This document shows positions 34,985 to 44,982 of a stretch of 64,000 nucleotides of DNA, one piece after another. Below the pieces are notes generated by a model. The model did not search any database, was not told the origin of the DNA, and saw only the letters and a list, made by a program, of their open reading frames with translations. The stretch comes from Whitmania pigra. Lineage: Eukaryota > Annelida > Clitellata > Hirudinida > Haemopidae. The stretch's first letter is position 1, and each line of letters begins with the position of its first letter. A program made the translations under genes and the position numbers. The stretch covers positions 2,877,775 to 2,941,774 of the forward strand of contig JAJTWR010000431.1 of NCBI GenBank assembly GCA_021613335.1. The letters are read 5' to 3'.

Positions 34985-37900
34985 ATGCAAAATCATTACA
35001 AATCCAAGAGGCTGATTTCGCTGGCTGCGGCGATGATTTTCGCAGCTTGCAATACCGCTCCAGGGCCCAAGCCCCCAGCCGGAGAAACTCCCGACGCCGG
35101 GAAACTCCGTACAGATGCACCGACCATTGAATACAAGCCATCCAAGTACGACTGCGTTGTCGAACAGCCATGCTCGATGAACCCGCCGACCGTCGAGGGC
35201 AAAGACGTGAAGTATGCCATATCTCCACCTCTGCCCCAGGGGATGGCATTTGACGAGTCTCACGGCACTATCTCGGGCTCGCCACGCACAGCCACGCTCG
35301 CGATCACCTATACTGTCACTGCATCCAACTCTCTCGGGAAAGCAACTGCCAGTATCACCATTACTGTTCACGCCGCTGAATTGGCTCCGGAGAGTCTCAC
35401 GTACGCTTCGAGTTCGGCACAATGCACGATTGGAGTCGCGTGCCCCCCGAACCGACCGACAACGACAGGAGGGCGTCCGACGAACTTCTCGGTTACTCCT
35501 GCCCTACCTCCGGGATTAGTTATGGATCCAGTGACCGGGATCATCAGCGGCACTCCGACCACGATGAGCGCTGCGTTGAACTTCACTGTCACTGCTTCGA
35601 ACTCCATTGGACAGACGACGACCCAACTCTCCATCGCCATCAACGATATCCCCCCCAAGACACTCCTCTATAGTCCCTCATCGGCATCATTGATTCTAGG
35701 GGCGGTCGCAAAACATCTCACCCCCGTAGTCACAGGAGGAAAAGCCACTTCGTACTCGGTAAGCCCGGCGCTGCCTGCCGGAATTACTCTGGATGAAGCT
35801 ACTGGGGTCATCAGCGGGACGCCTTCGACCTTACTCGGATCGACCGTTTTCACTGTCGTCGCCAGCAATAGCGGGGGGACCGCTTCGGCCATCTTGAATA
35901 TCGCCGTGGTCGACAATCCACCCACGAATCTCAGGTATTCCCTCAATCCAGCCGTGTATGCGCTGAACAAGCCAATCGCGCCGAACATCCCCAGCAACAA
36001 TGGTGGAGCGACTGTTGAGTATACGCTGAGCCCTGGGCTCCCGGAAGGGTTAACCCTTGACAACACTACAGGGATCATCAGCGGAACCCCGACGAGTGAA
36101 ATGGCAACGAAGTTGTATATCATCACCGCTACGAACACTGGGGGAGCGACTTCGATCATGCTTCCAATCGAAATCAAAGCACTCGCTCCGACCGACCTTA
36201 CCTACACAGAGATGAACAGTACCTATCACGTCCATGTGCTCATTAGTCCCAACCATCCTAAGACAAAAGGGGCAACCCCAACCAAATACTCTATTACACC
36301 TGAACTCCCCGACGGACTCATCCTTTCGGAGACAACGGGAGTCATCAGCGGCACCCCAAATGCCGGAACACCGAAAGGTTCGTACACGGTTTCAGCCAGC
36401 ACCGAAGAGGGAACTACCAAAGCGGTGCTGACAATCGCAGTCACGGACGATCCGCCAAAAGAACTTACGTACGAAAGTTCCAAGAACATATACCGGCGAG
36501 ACACGGCTATTACTCCTCTTCTGCCTAGAAGCTCTGGAGGCAAAGCAACCAGCTACGATGTCAGTCCACCGCTGCCCGATGGGCTTGTCATCAACACCCA
36601 AACCGGAGAAATCAGTGGCACCCCAACGACAGTGGCAGCGGAGGCGAGCTACACCGTCAAGGCGATCAACGACTCCGGAGCGGCAGAAGTGGCGTTGACC
36701 ATAGCGGTCATCGAAAAGGCTCCGGGGGAGCTGGCCTACAGCCAAAACCCGGCAACGTACAATGCTGGCTCCACAATTGCGAACAATACTCCTGCCTCGA
36801 ATGGTGTTCTGATCACGAAGTATGAGGTATCTCCGGCGTTACCGACGGGTTTGACCATCGACGAAACCACAGGCGTCATCTCCGGAACCCCCACCGTGAC
36901 AACCCCCAAGGCTACCTACACAGTGACCGCTTCCAACGAAACCGACTCGACCAATGTTGAGCTAGAAATCGAAGTTCATGAACGTATCCCCGGACTCTAT
37001 GTGGATAATGTTCTCCTGCTCGACAAATCGACCTCGACGACTTTTGAGGCGCCACTCACCTTCGCCGCTGGTGACCACACCCTCGAAGTACAGGGCACCG
37101 GAGACTATACGCTCTCCGGAACCATTGGGGGCGAAGGCACACTCACCATCTCAGCAGGTGAAGGAAACACCATCACCCTGACAGGCGCACAACGCAACCA
37201 CGGGATAACCATCAAGAGCGGTAAGCTCGATTTGATGTCCCAAGGATGGGAGTTTGGCAACCCGGCACGCACCGAAACCGGCGTCATCAAGCGCTACGCA
37301 ACCCCGAAGGACCTTTCGAGCCAACTGCGGGCCTGGTTTAATGCCTCCAACGAGAAGACGCTCTTCAGTGATGCTAGCCGCACCACAAGGCAAAAAAACA
37401 CTGGCGGCGTTGTCCACGGCTGGACCAACCTTGCAAATCCAGCACTCTCTGCAAAGTCATCCAGCGGCCTGCCGACGTGGAGCGTGGATAAGGACTCTAT
37501 CGTCATGGTCAGCTCCGCCTACTCTATAGGTGATCTCGATCTGCGAGACGGAAGTACGGTCATTGCTGTCGTGAAAACGACTGCGCTGAACGGTCATAGT
37601 CCCGCGATCTTTACGGGATCGAAACTGGATGGAGCAATATCAGTGGCCTTGGGTGCTCAGCCGGGAGTAGTCGGTCAGTCCCCGACCATCTCCGGAGCCT
37701 ATGCACTCCCTACGGACAATTGGGTCATTGCAGACGCACAGCCGATAACCATGAATGAAAAGAAGCTGTTTGGCATGACGTCGAACACCAACCAGATAAT
37801 CCTGCAGATCAATGGCGAAACGGTCTCTGTAAGAAACAATCCGATCACCGCCCTTCCGCGCAGCAGTGAGTACTTCATCGCTCGCCGGGGGGACTCCACT

Positions 37901-38098
37901 CCTGAGTTTTGGAGTGGCAATTTCTTCGAACTTGTGGTGGCCAATGGATCGAACGACCTCGAAGCACTCACTGGGTATTTGGCCTGGCACAACAAGCTCG
38001 AATCCGAATTGCCTGAAGGCCACGCCTATCAGAAGGGTCCGCCCGCGGCCACTATCAGCGCCACTGGAGTGTTGATTGAGCCATATGTAAGCAAATAA
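34985..38098 (+). CDS. Array lipoprotein 1: seven Ig-like repeats plus LamG-like head
   Basis: The 1037-residue protein has a lipoprotein signal peptide (lipobox FAAC, Cys22), then seven putative Ig repeats of about 90 residues (about 40-666), each with a GL-x-D/N-x-x-TG-x-ISGTP hairpin like He_PIG domains. The first repeat carries a Cys pair (YDCVVEQPC). A Gly-rich beta connector (about 667-775, GTLTISAGEGNTITLTGAQ) leads to a head (776-1037) that looks like LamG/concanavalin-A jelly rolls: AWFNAS-x-x-x-TLFSD, VIAVVKTT, FIARRGDSTPEFWSGNFFEL and TGYLAWHNKL-x(3)-LPEGHAY. I use the ATG at 34985, since the signal peptide begins there in all copies; an in-frame GTG lies at 34967. A likely surface adhesin; the ligand is unknown. 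Confidence 0.85.
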   Translation: MQNHYKSKRLISLAAAMIFAACNTAPGPKPPAGETPDAGKLRTDAPTIEYKPSKYDCVVEQPCSMNPPTVEGKDVKYAISPPLPQGMAFDESHGTISGSPRTATLAITYTVTASNSLGKATASITITVHAAELAPESLTYASSSAQCTIGVACPPNRPTTTGGRPTNFSVTPALPPGLVMDPVTGIISGTPTTMSAALNFTVTASNSIGQTTTQLSIAINDIPPKTLLYSPSSASLILGAVAKHLTPVVTGGKATSYSVSPALPAGITLDEATGVISGTPSTLLGSTVFTVVASNSGGTASAILNIAVVDNPPTNLRYSLNPAVYALNKPIAPNIPSNNGGATVEYTLSPGLPEGLTLDNTTGIISGTPTSEMATKLYIITATNTGGATSIMLPIEIKALAPTDLTYTEMNSTYHVHVLISPNHPKTKGATPTKYSITPELPDGLILSETTGVISGTPNAGTPKGSYTVSASTEEGTTKAVLTIAVTDDPPKELTYESSKNIYRRDTAITPLLPRSSGGKATSYDVSPPLPDGLVINTQTGEISGTPTTVAAEASYTVKAINDSGAAEVALTIAVIEKAPGELAYSQNPATYNAGSTIANNTPASNGVLITKYEVSPALPTGLTIDETTGVISGTPTVTTPKATYTVTASNETDSTNVELEIEVHERIPGLYVDNVLLLDKSTSTTFEAPLTFAAGDHTLEVQGTGDYTLSGTIGGEGTLTISAGEGNTITLTGAQRNHGITIKSGKLDLMSQGWEFGNPARTETGVIKRYATPKDLSSQLRAWFNASNEKTLFSDASRTTRQKNTGGVVHGWTNLANPALSAKSSSGLPTWSVDKDSIVMVSSAYSIGDLDLRDGSTVIAVVKTTALNGHSPAIFTGSKLDGAISVALGAQPGVVGQSPTISGAYALPTDNWVIADAQPITMNEKKLFGMTSNTNQIILQINGETVSVRNNPITALPRSSEYFIARRGDSTPEFWSGNFFELVVANGSNDLEALTGYLAWHNKLESELPEGHAYQKGPPAATISATGVLIEPYVSK

Positions 38099-38117
38099 GC
38101 ATCAGACATAATCAGTT

Positions 38118-38154
38118 CAGCGCCTCCGCCAGCCATCACTGAGCGGAGGCGCTG
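38118..38154 (+). terminator. Hairpin after array gene 1
   Basis: CAGCGCCTCCGC / GCGGAGGCGCTG form a 12-bp stem with a 13-base loop, 20 bases after the stop. No T tract follows. Confidence 0.6.
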
Positions 38155-38200
38155 CAATGTGGTGCACTGGCGCAAATCATCATGACAGCAGCTGCTAGGG

Positions 38201-38230
38201 TTGCGTGCCAGCACCGCTCATCATTATCAG
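38201..38230 (+). promoter_or_regulatory. Array promoter, copy 2
   Basis: TTGCGT (38201-38206), 17 bases, TTATCA (38224-38229), then GATT. The leader is about 88 bases and contains a GTTCACGAGGTGACAC element shared with copies 3 and 6. Confidence 0.7.
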
Positions 38231-38324
38231 ATTATTGTGGCATGACTTCTTTGGGCATTCATGCATGTTGTCATAGTTCACGAGGTGACACACCCCTCGC
38301 ACCTTACAGGACAAACACACAACT

Positions 38325-41300
38325 ATGAAAAACTCGATGCGACTCATATGCACTCAAGCGCTGGCTGCGTTTTTTGTCGCCGCTGCTTGCACCCCTAGTC
38401 CGAAACCTCATACATCTACCCGCGACGATCGAGATGGAGGAGTGGCAACAGCTAGCCCTCCAACCATCGAATATAAACCTTCCAAGTATGACTGTGTCGT
38501 TGAGCAGCCGTGCTCAATCAATGCCCCAATCGGCAGTAGCCCCAACGCAACGTATGACATTGAACCCGAAGCTCCTGCCGGCATGAGCTTCGACAGGGCT
38601 CTCGGGACCTTCTCAGGTTCACCGAAGGAACCGCGCTCCGAAACTAACTACACCATCTCAGTGACCAATTCCTTCGGAAAGGCTCATGCGACCCTTACAA
38701 TCACCATTCACGCGGCAGAACATCCGCCGAAAACTTTGAGCTATGTTGAGAACCCGGCGCACTACACTGTCGGCCTCGCCATCACCCAGAACAAGCCGGC
38801 GCATAGCGGTGGTACGCCTACCTCCTATTCCATCAATCCACCGCTGCCAGTTGGGCTCGCCATGGATCCGTTGTCGGGAGTGATCAGTGGCATACCGATG
38901 ACCGTGAGCGCCGCACGCAGCTTCAAAGTGACCGCAGCAAATGATCACGGGCAAGCGTCCGTTGAACTCTCCATCGCTATCGACGACATTCCGCCCGCTA
39001 GCCTTGTTTATAGCTCGCCTTCAGCCACCTACACCAAGGGAAACACCGCATCCCCCAACACCCCGAAAAGTTCGGGCGGGAAGCCGACGACCTTTACGGT
39101 GACCCCAGAACTCCCGTCCGGGCTCTTCCTCGACCCCGTGACCGGCGTCATCAGTGGAACACCCACCGCTGCGCTTTCGGTCACTACCTTTTTGGTCATC
39201 GCGAGCAATAGCGGAGGCAGAGCTTCGGCCAACGTGAGCATTGCCGTGAACGATGTTGGGCCGATGAACCTCAGATATTCATTGAATCCAGCAGTCTATG
39301 CGCGAAACAAGCCGATCAACGAAAATATCCCGAGCAATAACGGCGGCGCCCCGAAGTTCTACACCGTGAGTCCGGCGCTCCCAGCCGGACTGCATCTGGA
39401 TGTGCATACCGGCGTTATCAGCGGCACACCGAAGCATGAGAGTTCTGCAGCAAACTTCATCGTCACCGTCTTCAACACCGGCGGATCAACCTCGGTCATC
39501 CTCACAATCGAGGTGAAGGAGGTGGCGCCTACGGGCTTAACGTACGCTTCGAACCCGGCGAGCTACCATGTGCATACTCCCATCACTCCCAACGTACCGA
39601 GCACCACCGGCGCAGCTCCATCGAACTACACGGTGAGCCCGGAGCTTCCGTCGGGTCTGACCCTCTCCAATACAACAGGTGTCATCAGTGGGACCCCCGA
39701 AGTTGCTATTTCCAAGGGAGCCTTCACGGTGACCGCCAGCACCCCCGGCGGTGCAGTTTCCGAAATCCTCGAAATCGAAGTCGTAGACGATCCACCGAGC
39801 ACTCTTGCCTACGGAACACCGCATGCCGAGTATCAGCGGAACACGGAAGTCCCTCCGCATCGACCGACCAACAGCGGTGGCAGAGCAACCTCCTACTCGG
39901 TATCTCCTCCACTACCAGCCGGTCTAAAGTTCAACCTGGAAACTGGAGAGATCTCCGGTAGCCCCACCACGGTCACGCCAGAAGCGACCTACACCGTCAC
40001 TGCCAGCAACGGTTCAGGAATAGCAACGACCGACCTCCGCATCGTCGTGAAAGAGATGGCTCCGTCAGGACTTGCGTACGCGCAGAATCCGGCCTCCTAT
40101 AGGGATGGCTCTCCTGTCCTTGTGAACGAACCCTCGTCCAATGGTGGGCCCATCGCCCGCTACACAGTCACTCCGGCGTTGCCAACGGGTCTCAGGCTGG
40201 ACCCCACGACCGGCAGCATCTCGGGCATCCCCATCGGTACAGTTCCGAGCATGGTCTACACAGTGACTGCTGCCAATGAAACCGATGTCACGACGGCCGA
40301 ACTGGTCATCGAGGTCAAGGAACGAATTCCTGGTCTCTATCTGAACAATGTCCTCCTCGTCGATAAAGCTGTTTCGACAACCTACGAGCAACCGCTTGTT
40401 TTCCCGGCCGGGGCGCATACGCTCGAAAGTGCCGGTGCTGGGGACTACACCCTCACCGGCACCTTCTCCGGACCGGGAACACTACGTATCTCTGCCGGAG
40501 AGGGGAACACCATTTTCCTGCATGGAGCACAACTGAATCCGAGTGTCATAGTCACGAGTGGCACGCTCGACCTTATGGAACTGAAGTGGAGCTATGGAAA
40601 TCCTACGCGAAGCGGCATGGGGATTATCCGGCGGCTTGCCACCCCAAAGGACCTTTCGACAGAGCTTCGGGCTTGGTTCGACGCAGCCAATGGCAGCACC
40701 GTGTTCAGTGACTCAAGTCGCATGAGTATCCAGCGGAATGCGGGAGGTGTTGTGCACGGGTGGATGAACCTCGCCAATCCAGCTATCTCCGCTACGTCGC
40801 TCGACGGTATGCCCATGTGGAGCATTCAAAAAGACTCAATCGTTCTCAAGAACGCTGCGTTTAAGCTCGAAGATCTCCGGCTCACGAATGGATCCACGGT
40901 GGTCGCCGTCGTGAAGAGTACTGCAATGACCGGAGCTGCGCCGGCAATCTTTACGGGAGTAAGAGATATTTCCCAGATTCCAGTGATGCTCGGCGCCGAC
41001 CCGCTTATCCGAAATTCAATCCCGACGATATGTGCTGCCTACAACACCCACGAGACGCCTTCTTCTTGGACGGCGACAGACATGCAACCACTCACCCTCG
41101 ATCAGAAGCAGATGTACGGATCAACCGTAGGCGACACCGGTATACGCTTCCAGATCGATGGAGTGACTGTCGGGACGCAGCCGACGAAGGCTCCCTCATT
41201 CCCGCAGCCACTTACGTATCGAATCGGCCGGCGCTGGGATATGAGAGACTTCTGGAACGGCAACTTCTATGAAATCGTGGTGACTGGAAACTCCGAAGAC

Positions 41301-41426
41301 ATCGAAGCCATATCCGGCTACATGGCCTGGCACAACAACCTGAGCAGCACCTTGCCAGAAACCCACCGCTTCCAAGCAAACCCTCCATCGGTGCTCATTA
41401 CCGCGACTGGCACCACGATTCAGTAA
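38325..41426 (+). CDS. Array lipoprotein 2: seven Ig-like repeats plus LamG-like head
   Basis: The 1033-residue protein has lipobox VAAAC, seven ISGTP/ISGSP Ig repeats starting with the Cys-pair repeat (YDCVVEQPC), the beta connector (AGEGNTIFLHGAQ) and a jelly-roll head with AWFDAANGSTVFSD, MLGADPLIRNS, RIGRRWDMRDFWNGNFYEI and SGYMAWHNNL. It is nearly the same as array protein 3 module by module, marking a recent duplication. ATG at 38325 after a weak AGGA site. Confidence 0.85.
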   Translation: MKNSMRLICTQALAAFFVAAACTPSPKPHTSTRDDRDGGVATASPPTIEYKPSKYDCVVEQPCSINAPIGSSPNATYDIEPEAPAGMSFDRALGTFSGSPKEPRSETNYTISVTNSFGKAHATLTITIHAAEHPPKTLSYVENPAHYTVGLAITQNKPAHSGGTPTSYSINPPLPVGLAMDPLSGVISGIPMTVSAARSFKVTAANDHGQASVELSIAIDDIPPASLVYSSPSATYTKGNTASPNTPKSSGGKPTTFTVTPELPSGLFLDPVTGVISGTPTAALSVTTFLVIASNSGGRASANVSIAVNDVGPMNLRYSLNPAVYARNKPINENIPSNNGGAPKFYTVSPALPAGLHLDVHTGVISGTPKHESSAANFIVTVFNTGGSTSVILTIEVKEVAPTGLTYASNPASYHVHTPITPNVPSTTGAAPSNYTVSPELPSGLTLSNTTGVISGTPEVAISKGAFTVTASTPGGAVSEILEIEVVDDPPSTLAYGTPHAEYQRNTEVPPHRPTNSGGRATSYSVSPPLPAGLKFNLETGEISGSPTTVTPEATYTVTASNGSGIATTDLRIVVKEMAPSGLAYAQNPASYRDGSPVLVNEPSSNGGPIARYTVTPALPTGLRLDPTTGSISGIPIGTVPSMVYTVTAANETDVTTAELVIEVKERIPGLYLNNVLLVDKAVSTTYEQPLVFPAGAHTLESAGAGDYTLTGTFSGPGTLRISAGEGNTIFLHGAQLNPSVIVTSGTLDLMELKWSYGNPTRSGMGIIRRLATPKDLSTELRAWFDAANGSTVFSDSSRMSIQRNAGGVVHGWMNLANPAISATSLDGMPMWSIQKDSIVLKNAAFKLEDLRLTNGSTVVAVVKSTAMTGAAPAIFTGVRDISQIPVMLGADPLIRNSIPTICAAYNTHETPSSWTATDMQPLTLDQKQMYGSTVGDTGIRFQIDGVTVGTQPTKAPSFPQPLTYRIGRRWDMRDFWNGNFYEIVVTGNSEDIEAISGYMAWHNNLSSTLPETHRFQANPPSVLITATGTTIQ

Positions 41427-41449
41427 CATTATCCTGGAAAGTACACCGG

Positions 41450-41478
41450 GGCCCCCATTGACCTACGTCAGCGGGGGC
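41450..41478 (+). terminator. Hairpin after array gene 2
   Basis: GCCCCC and GGGGGC enclose a TTGAC-CTAC-GTCAG inner stem. The same design recurs after gene 3. Confidence 0.6.
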
Positions 41479-41525
41479 ATCGCAAATAGGAACGGCGCAA
41501 ATCAGCCTGTTTGCGACTGCAAGTG

Positions 41526-41555
41526 TTGCGTGTCAATCCAGCTCATCGTTATCAG
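41526..41555 (+). promoter_or_regulatory. Array promoter, copy 3
   Basis: TTGCGT (41526-41531), 17 bases, TTATCA (41549-41554), then GATTC. The leader of about 88 bases has GTTCACGAGGGGACACATC. Confidence 0.7.
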
Positions 41556-41649
41556 ATTCAGGTGCTCTGACTGCCGAGGGCAGTCATGCATGTAGTCAGT
41601 GTTCACGAGGGGACACATCACCCGCTATCGACAGAGTAATCACACATTC

Positions 41650-44600
41650 ATGATAACGACGATACGATCCAAAAGCACTCTTGCACTTGCAGCGGTTTTT
41701 GTTGCCGCTGCTTGCGCCCCGAGCTCCGAATCTAACTCTTCACCCAATGACAACGAAGGTGGCAAAGCGGCCACCGCAGGCCCACCTACTATCGAATATA
41801 AACCTTCCAAATATGATTGCGTCGTAGCGCAGCCATGCTCGATCAATGCCCCTTCCGTCGGTGGTGCGGGCGCAACGTACGACATTGAGCCCCAAGTCCC
41901 TGCCGGACTGAATTTTGATAGGGCTCTAGGGACGTTCACGGGTTCGCCAAAGGAGCCACGCCCGGAGACCAGCTACACCATCACGGCGACCAATACGTTC
42001 GGAAAGGCCACCACAACTCTTTCGATCACCGTTCACGCACCAGAATTACCGCCGAAAACTTTGACCTATCTTGATAACCCGGCGAACTACACTGTCGGCC
42101 TCGCCATCAACCAGAACAAGCCGACGCACAGCGGTGGCCTACCAACCTCCTATTCAATCTATCCCCCGCTGCCTTCCGGGCTCGTCATGGATCCGTTGTC
42201 CGGAGTGATAAGTGGCACACCGATGACCGTGAGCGCCGCGAGCACCTTCAAAGTTACCGCCGCAAATGATCACGGACAAACGTCCATCGAACTCTCCATC
42301 GCTATCAACGACATCCCGCCAACAAGTCTTGTCTATAGCTCGCCTTCAGCGTCCTACACCAAGGGTGTCACTGCCACCCCCAATAGTCCAAAAGTCGTTG
42401 GCGGAAAGCCCACGACTTTTACGGTAACCTCAGACCTCCCGGCCGGGCTTTTTCTCGACAGCGCGACCGGCGTCATCAGTGGAACACCGACGAGCGTAGT
42501 CTCAGCCTCGACTTTCGTGGTCACGGCGAGCAATAGCGGTGGAAGTGCCACGACCAATGTGAACATAACGGTAAACGATGTTGAGCCGACAAACCTCAGA
42601 TACTCATTGAATCCAGCAGTCTATGCGCGAAACAAGCCAATCAGTGACAATATTCCGAGCAGCAACGGCGGTGCTGCGAAGAGCTACACCGTTAGTCCGG
42701 CGCTCCCTGCCGGACTGCACTTGGATGTGCATACCGGCATTATCAGTGGCACACCAAAGCATGAGAGCTCCGCAGCGAACTTCATCGTCACCGCCATCAA
42801 CTCCGGAGGCTCAACCTCGCTCTTCATCACAATTGAGGTGAAGGAAGTAGCGCCTACGGGCTTAACCTACGCTGCGAACCCGGTGAGCTACCATGTGCAT
42901 ACTCCCATCACACCCAATGTGCCGAGCACCACTGGTGCAGCCCCGTCGAACTACACAGTGAGCCCGGCACTTCCATCGGGTCTGAGCTTGTCCAAAACGA
43001 CGGGAGTCATCAGTGGGACCCCGGGGGTTGCAATTTCCAAGGGATCCTTCACGGTGACCGCCAGCACACCCGGCGGTGCAGTTTCGGAAATCCTCGTCAT
43101 CGAAGTGACGGACGATCCACCAAGCACTCTTGCCTACGGAACACCGTATGCCGAGTATCGGCGCAACACGGAAATCCCTCCGAATCGACCGACCAACATC
43201 GGCGGTAGAGCAACCTCCTACTCCGTCTCTCCTCCTCTGCCCGCAGGTTTGAGCTTCAATCTGGAAACAGGAGAAATCACCGGTAGCCCGACCGTTATGG
43301 CTGCTGAAGCGACCTACAAGGTCACTGCCAGCAACGGCTCAGGGTCTGCGACGACCGACCTTCGCATTGTCGTGAAAGAAATGGCACCCTCAGGGCTCGC
43401 GTATGCGCAGAATCCAGCTTCCTATGTGGATGGTTCCCCTTCACCTGCCAACGTACCCTCGTCAACTGGTGGGCCCATCGTCAGCTACTCTGTCAAACCG
43501 GCGTTGCCGACAGGTCTGACGCTGGACACGACGACCGGCATCATCTCGGGCATACCCATCGGCAAGGTTCCGAGCACGGTCTTCACAGTGACCGCTGCAA
43601 ACGAAACCGATGTCACGACGGCCGAGTTGGTCATAGAGGTGAAGGAGCGTATTCCTGGACTCTATCTGAACAATGTACTCCTCCTCGATAAAGCTATTTC
43701 GACAACCTACACACGTCCGCTCGTCTTCCCGACTGGGGCGCACACTCTCGAAGTCGCCGGGGTTGGAGACTACACCCTCACCGGGACGATCTCCGGGCTG
43801 GGAACGGTACGAATATCGGCCGGAGAGGGAAACACCATCTTCTTGTATGGCGCCCAGCTCAACCTGGGCATCACGGTTACCAGCGGCACGCTCGACTTGA
43901 TGGAACTCAAGTGGAACTTCGGAACTCCAACGAGAAGTGACACGGGGATTATCCGCCGGTATGCAAATCCGAAGGATTTGTCTACAGAGCTTCGGGCGTG
44001 GTTCGACGCAGCGAATCCCAACACCCTGTTCAGCGACGCGAGTCGTTTGAGCAGCCAGCGCAATGCAGGGGGAGTCGTTCATGGTTGGACGAACCTCGCC
44101 AATCCAGAGCTCTCGGCATCGACGCTCGACGGGTTGCCCATGTGGAGCATGCAGAAGGACTCGATAGTCCTGAAGAACGCTGCGTTTAAGCTCGGTGATC
44201 TGCGGCTCACGAATGGAGCCACTGTGATCGCCGTCGTGAAGACCACCGCTCTGACCGGACTTGCGCCTGCAATCTTTACCGCGACAAGGGAGCTTGCCTC
44301 AGTGCCGATGATGCTCGGTGCCGATCCATTTTACCGCAATGCGGTTCCAACGATAACTGCTGCCTACAACACCTACGAGACACCAGCATCATGGACAGGA
44401 TCCGACGTGCAACCACTCACCTTGAATCAGAAGCAAATGTTTGGAGCAAGTATAGGCGAAACGGGCATTCTCCTACAGATTGATGGGGTGACGGTCTCGA
44501 AGCAGCCGACACGTACGCCTCATTTCCCGAAACCGGCTACGTATCGAATCGGTCGGCACTGGGATCTCAGAGATTTCTGGAACGGGAATTTCCATGAAAT

Positions 44601-44751
44601 CGTGGTGACAGGGAACACCGGAAACCTCGATGCCATCTCCGGCTACATGGCTTGGCACAACAACATGAGCAGTTCCTTACCGGGCACCCACAGGTTCAAG
44701 GCAGCACCTCCATCGGTGCTTATCAGTGCGACTGGTACGACGATTCAGTAA
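41650..44751 (+). CDS. Array lipoprotein 3: seven Ig-like repeats plus LamG-like head
   Basis: The 1033-residue protein has a lipobox VAAAC, seven Ig repeats (first with YDCVVAQPC), the connector AGEGNTIFLYGAQ and a head with AWFDAANPNTLFSD, MLGADPFYRNA, RIGRHWDLRDFWNGNFHEI and SGYMAWHNNM. The stalk repeats align one to one with those of protein 2 (for example SYHVHTPITPNVPSTTGAAP in the fifth), while the head differs most around the MLGADP loop. The ATG at 41650 is preferred; codons back to 41599 belong to the leader. Confidence 0.85.
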   Translation: MITTIRSKSTLALAAVFVAAACAPSSESNSSPNDNEGGKAATAGPPTIEYKPSKYDCVVAQPCSINAPSVGGAGATYDIEPQVPAGLNFDRALGTFTGSPKEPRPETSYTITATNTFGKATTTLSITVHAPELPPKTLTYLDNPANYTVGLAINQNKPTHSGGLPTSYSIYPPLPSGLVMDPLSGVISGTPMTVSAASTFKVTAANDHGQTSIELSIAINDIPPTSLVYSSPSASYTKGVTATPNSPKVVGGKPTTFTVTSDLPAGLFLDSATGVISGTPTSVVSASTFVVTASNSGGSATTNVNITVNDVEPTNLRYSLNPAVYARNKPISDNIPSSNGGAAKSYTVSPALPAGLHLDVHTGIISGTPKHESSAANFIVTAINSGGSTSLFITIEVKEVAPTGLTYAANPVSYHVHTPITPNVPSTTGAAPSNYTVSPALPSGLSLSKTTGVISGTPGVAISKGSFTVTASTPGGAVSEILVIEVTDDPPSTLAYGTPYAEYRRNTEIPPNRPTNIGGRATSYSVSPPLPAGLSFNLETGEITGSPTVMAAEATYKVTASNGSGSATTDLRIVVKEMAPSGLAYAQNPASYVDGSPSPANVPSSTGGPIVSYSVKPALPTGLTLDTTTGIISGIPIGKVPSTVFTVTAANETDVTTAELVIEVKERIPGLYLNNVLLLDKAISTTYTRPLVFPTGAHTLEVAGVGDYTLTGTISGLGTVRISAGEGNTIFLYGAQLNLGITVTSGTLDLMELKWNFGTPTRSDTGIIRRYANPKDLSTELRAWFDAANPNTLFSDASRLSSQRNAGGVVHGWTNLANPELSASTLDGLPMWSMQKDSIVLKNAAFKLGDLRLTNGATVIAVVKTTALTGLAPAIFTATRELASVPMMLGADPFYRNAVPTITAAYNTYETPASWTGSDVQPLTLNQKQMFGASIGETGILLQIDGVTVSKQPTRTPHFPKPATYRIGRHWDLRDFWNGNFHEIVVTGNTGNLDAISGYMAWHNNMSSSLPGTHRFKAAPPSVLISATGTTIQ

Positions 44752-44776
44752 CCTGTACATTCAACAGAACACCGGG

Positions 44777-44804
44777 GCCCCCGCTGACCTACGTCGACGG
44801 GGGC
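44777..44804 (+). terminator. Hairpin after array gene 3
   Basis: GCCCCCGC-TGAC-CTAC-GTCG-ACGGGGGC, followed by TTCGCATTTT. Closely related to the hairpin after gene 2. Confidence 0.65.
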
Positions 44805-44875
44805 TTCGCATTTTCAGGCCCATCGACTTCATTGATCGCAAAGCGGCAAATCAACTACCAAAACTGCAGCTCATA

Positions 44876-44905
44876 TTGCGCTACCAAAGACGAAGTCGTT
44901 ACTGA
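44876..44905 (+). promoter_or_regulatory. Array promoter, copy 4 (degenerate)
   Basis: TTGCGC (44876-44881), 17 bases, TTACTG (44899-44904), then ATTGAG. It keeps the spacing but changes the downstream box, in front of the truncated gene 4. The leader is about 70 bases. Confidence 0.55.
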
Positions 44906-44982
44906 TTGAGCCTTATGGCGTCACGATTTCGCCATTTCCGAGGGGGCTGCTCAACCACGTTTCAGCGAAAGAGTTTACACCC

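Noticed and set aside
44652..44909. A small + frame at the end of array gene 3
   Set aside because: It overlaps the 3' end of gene 3, the hairpin and the next promoter; no protein features.
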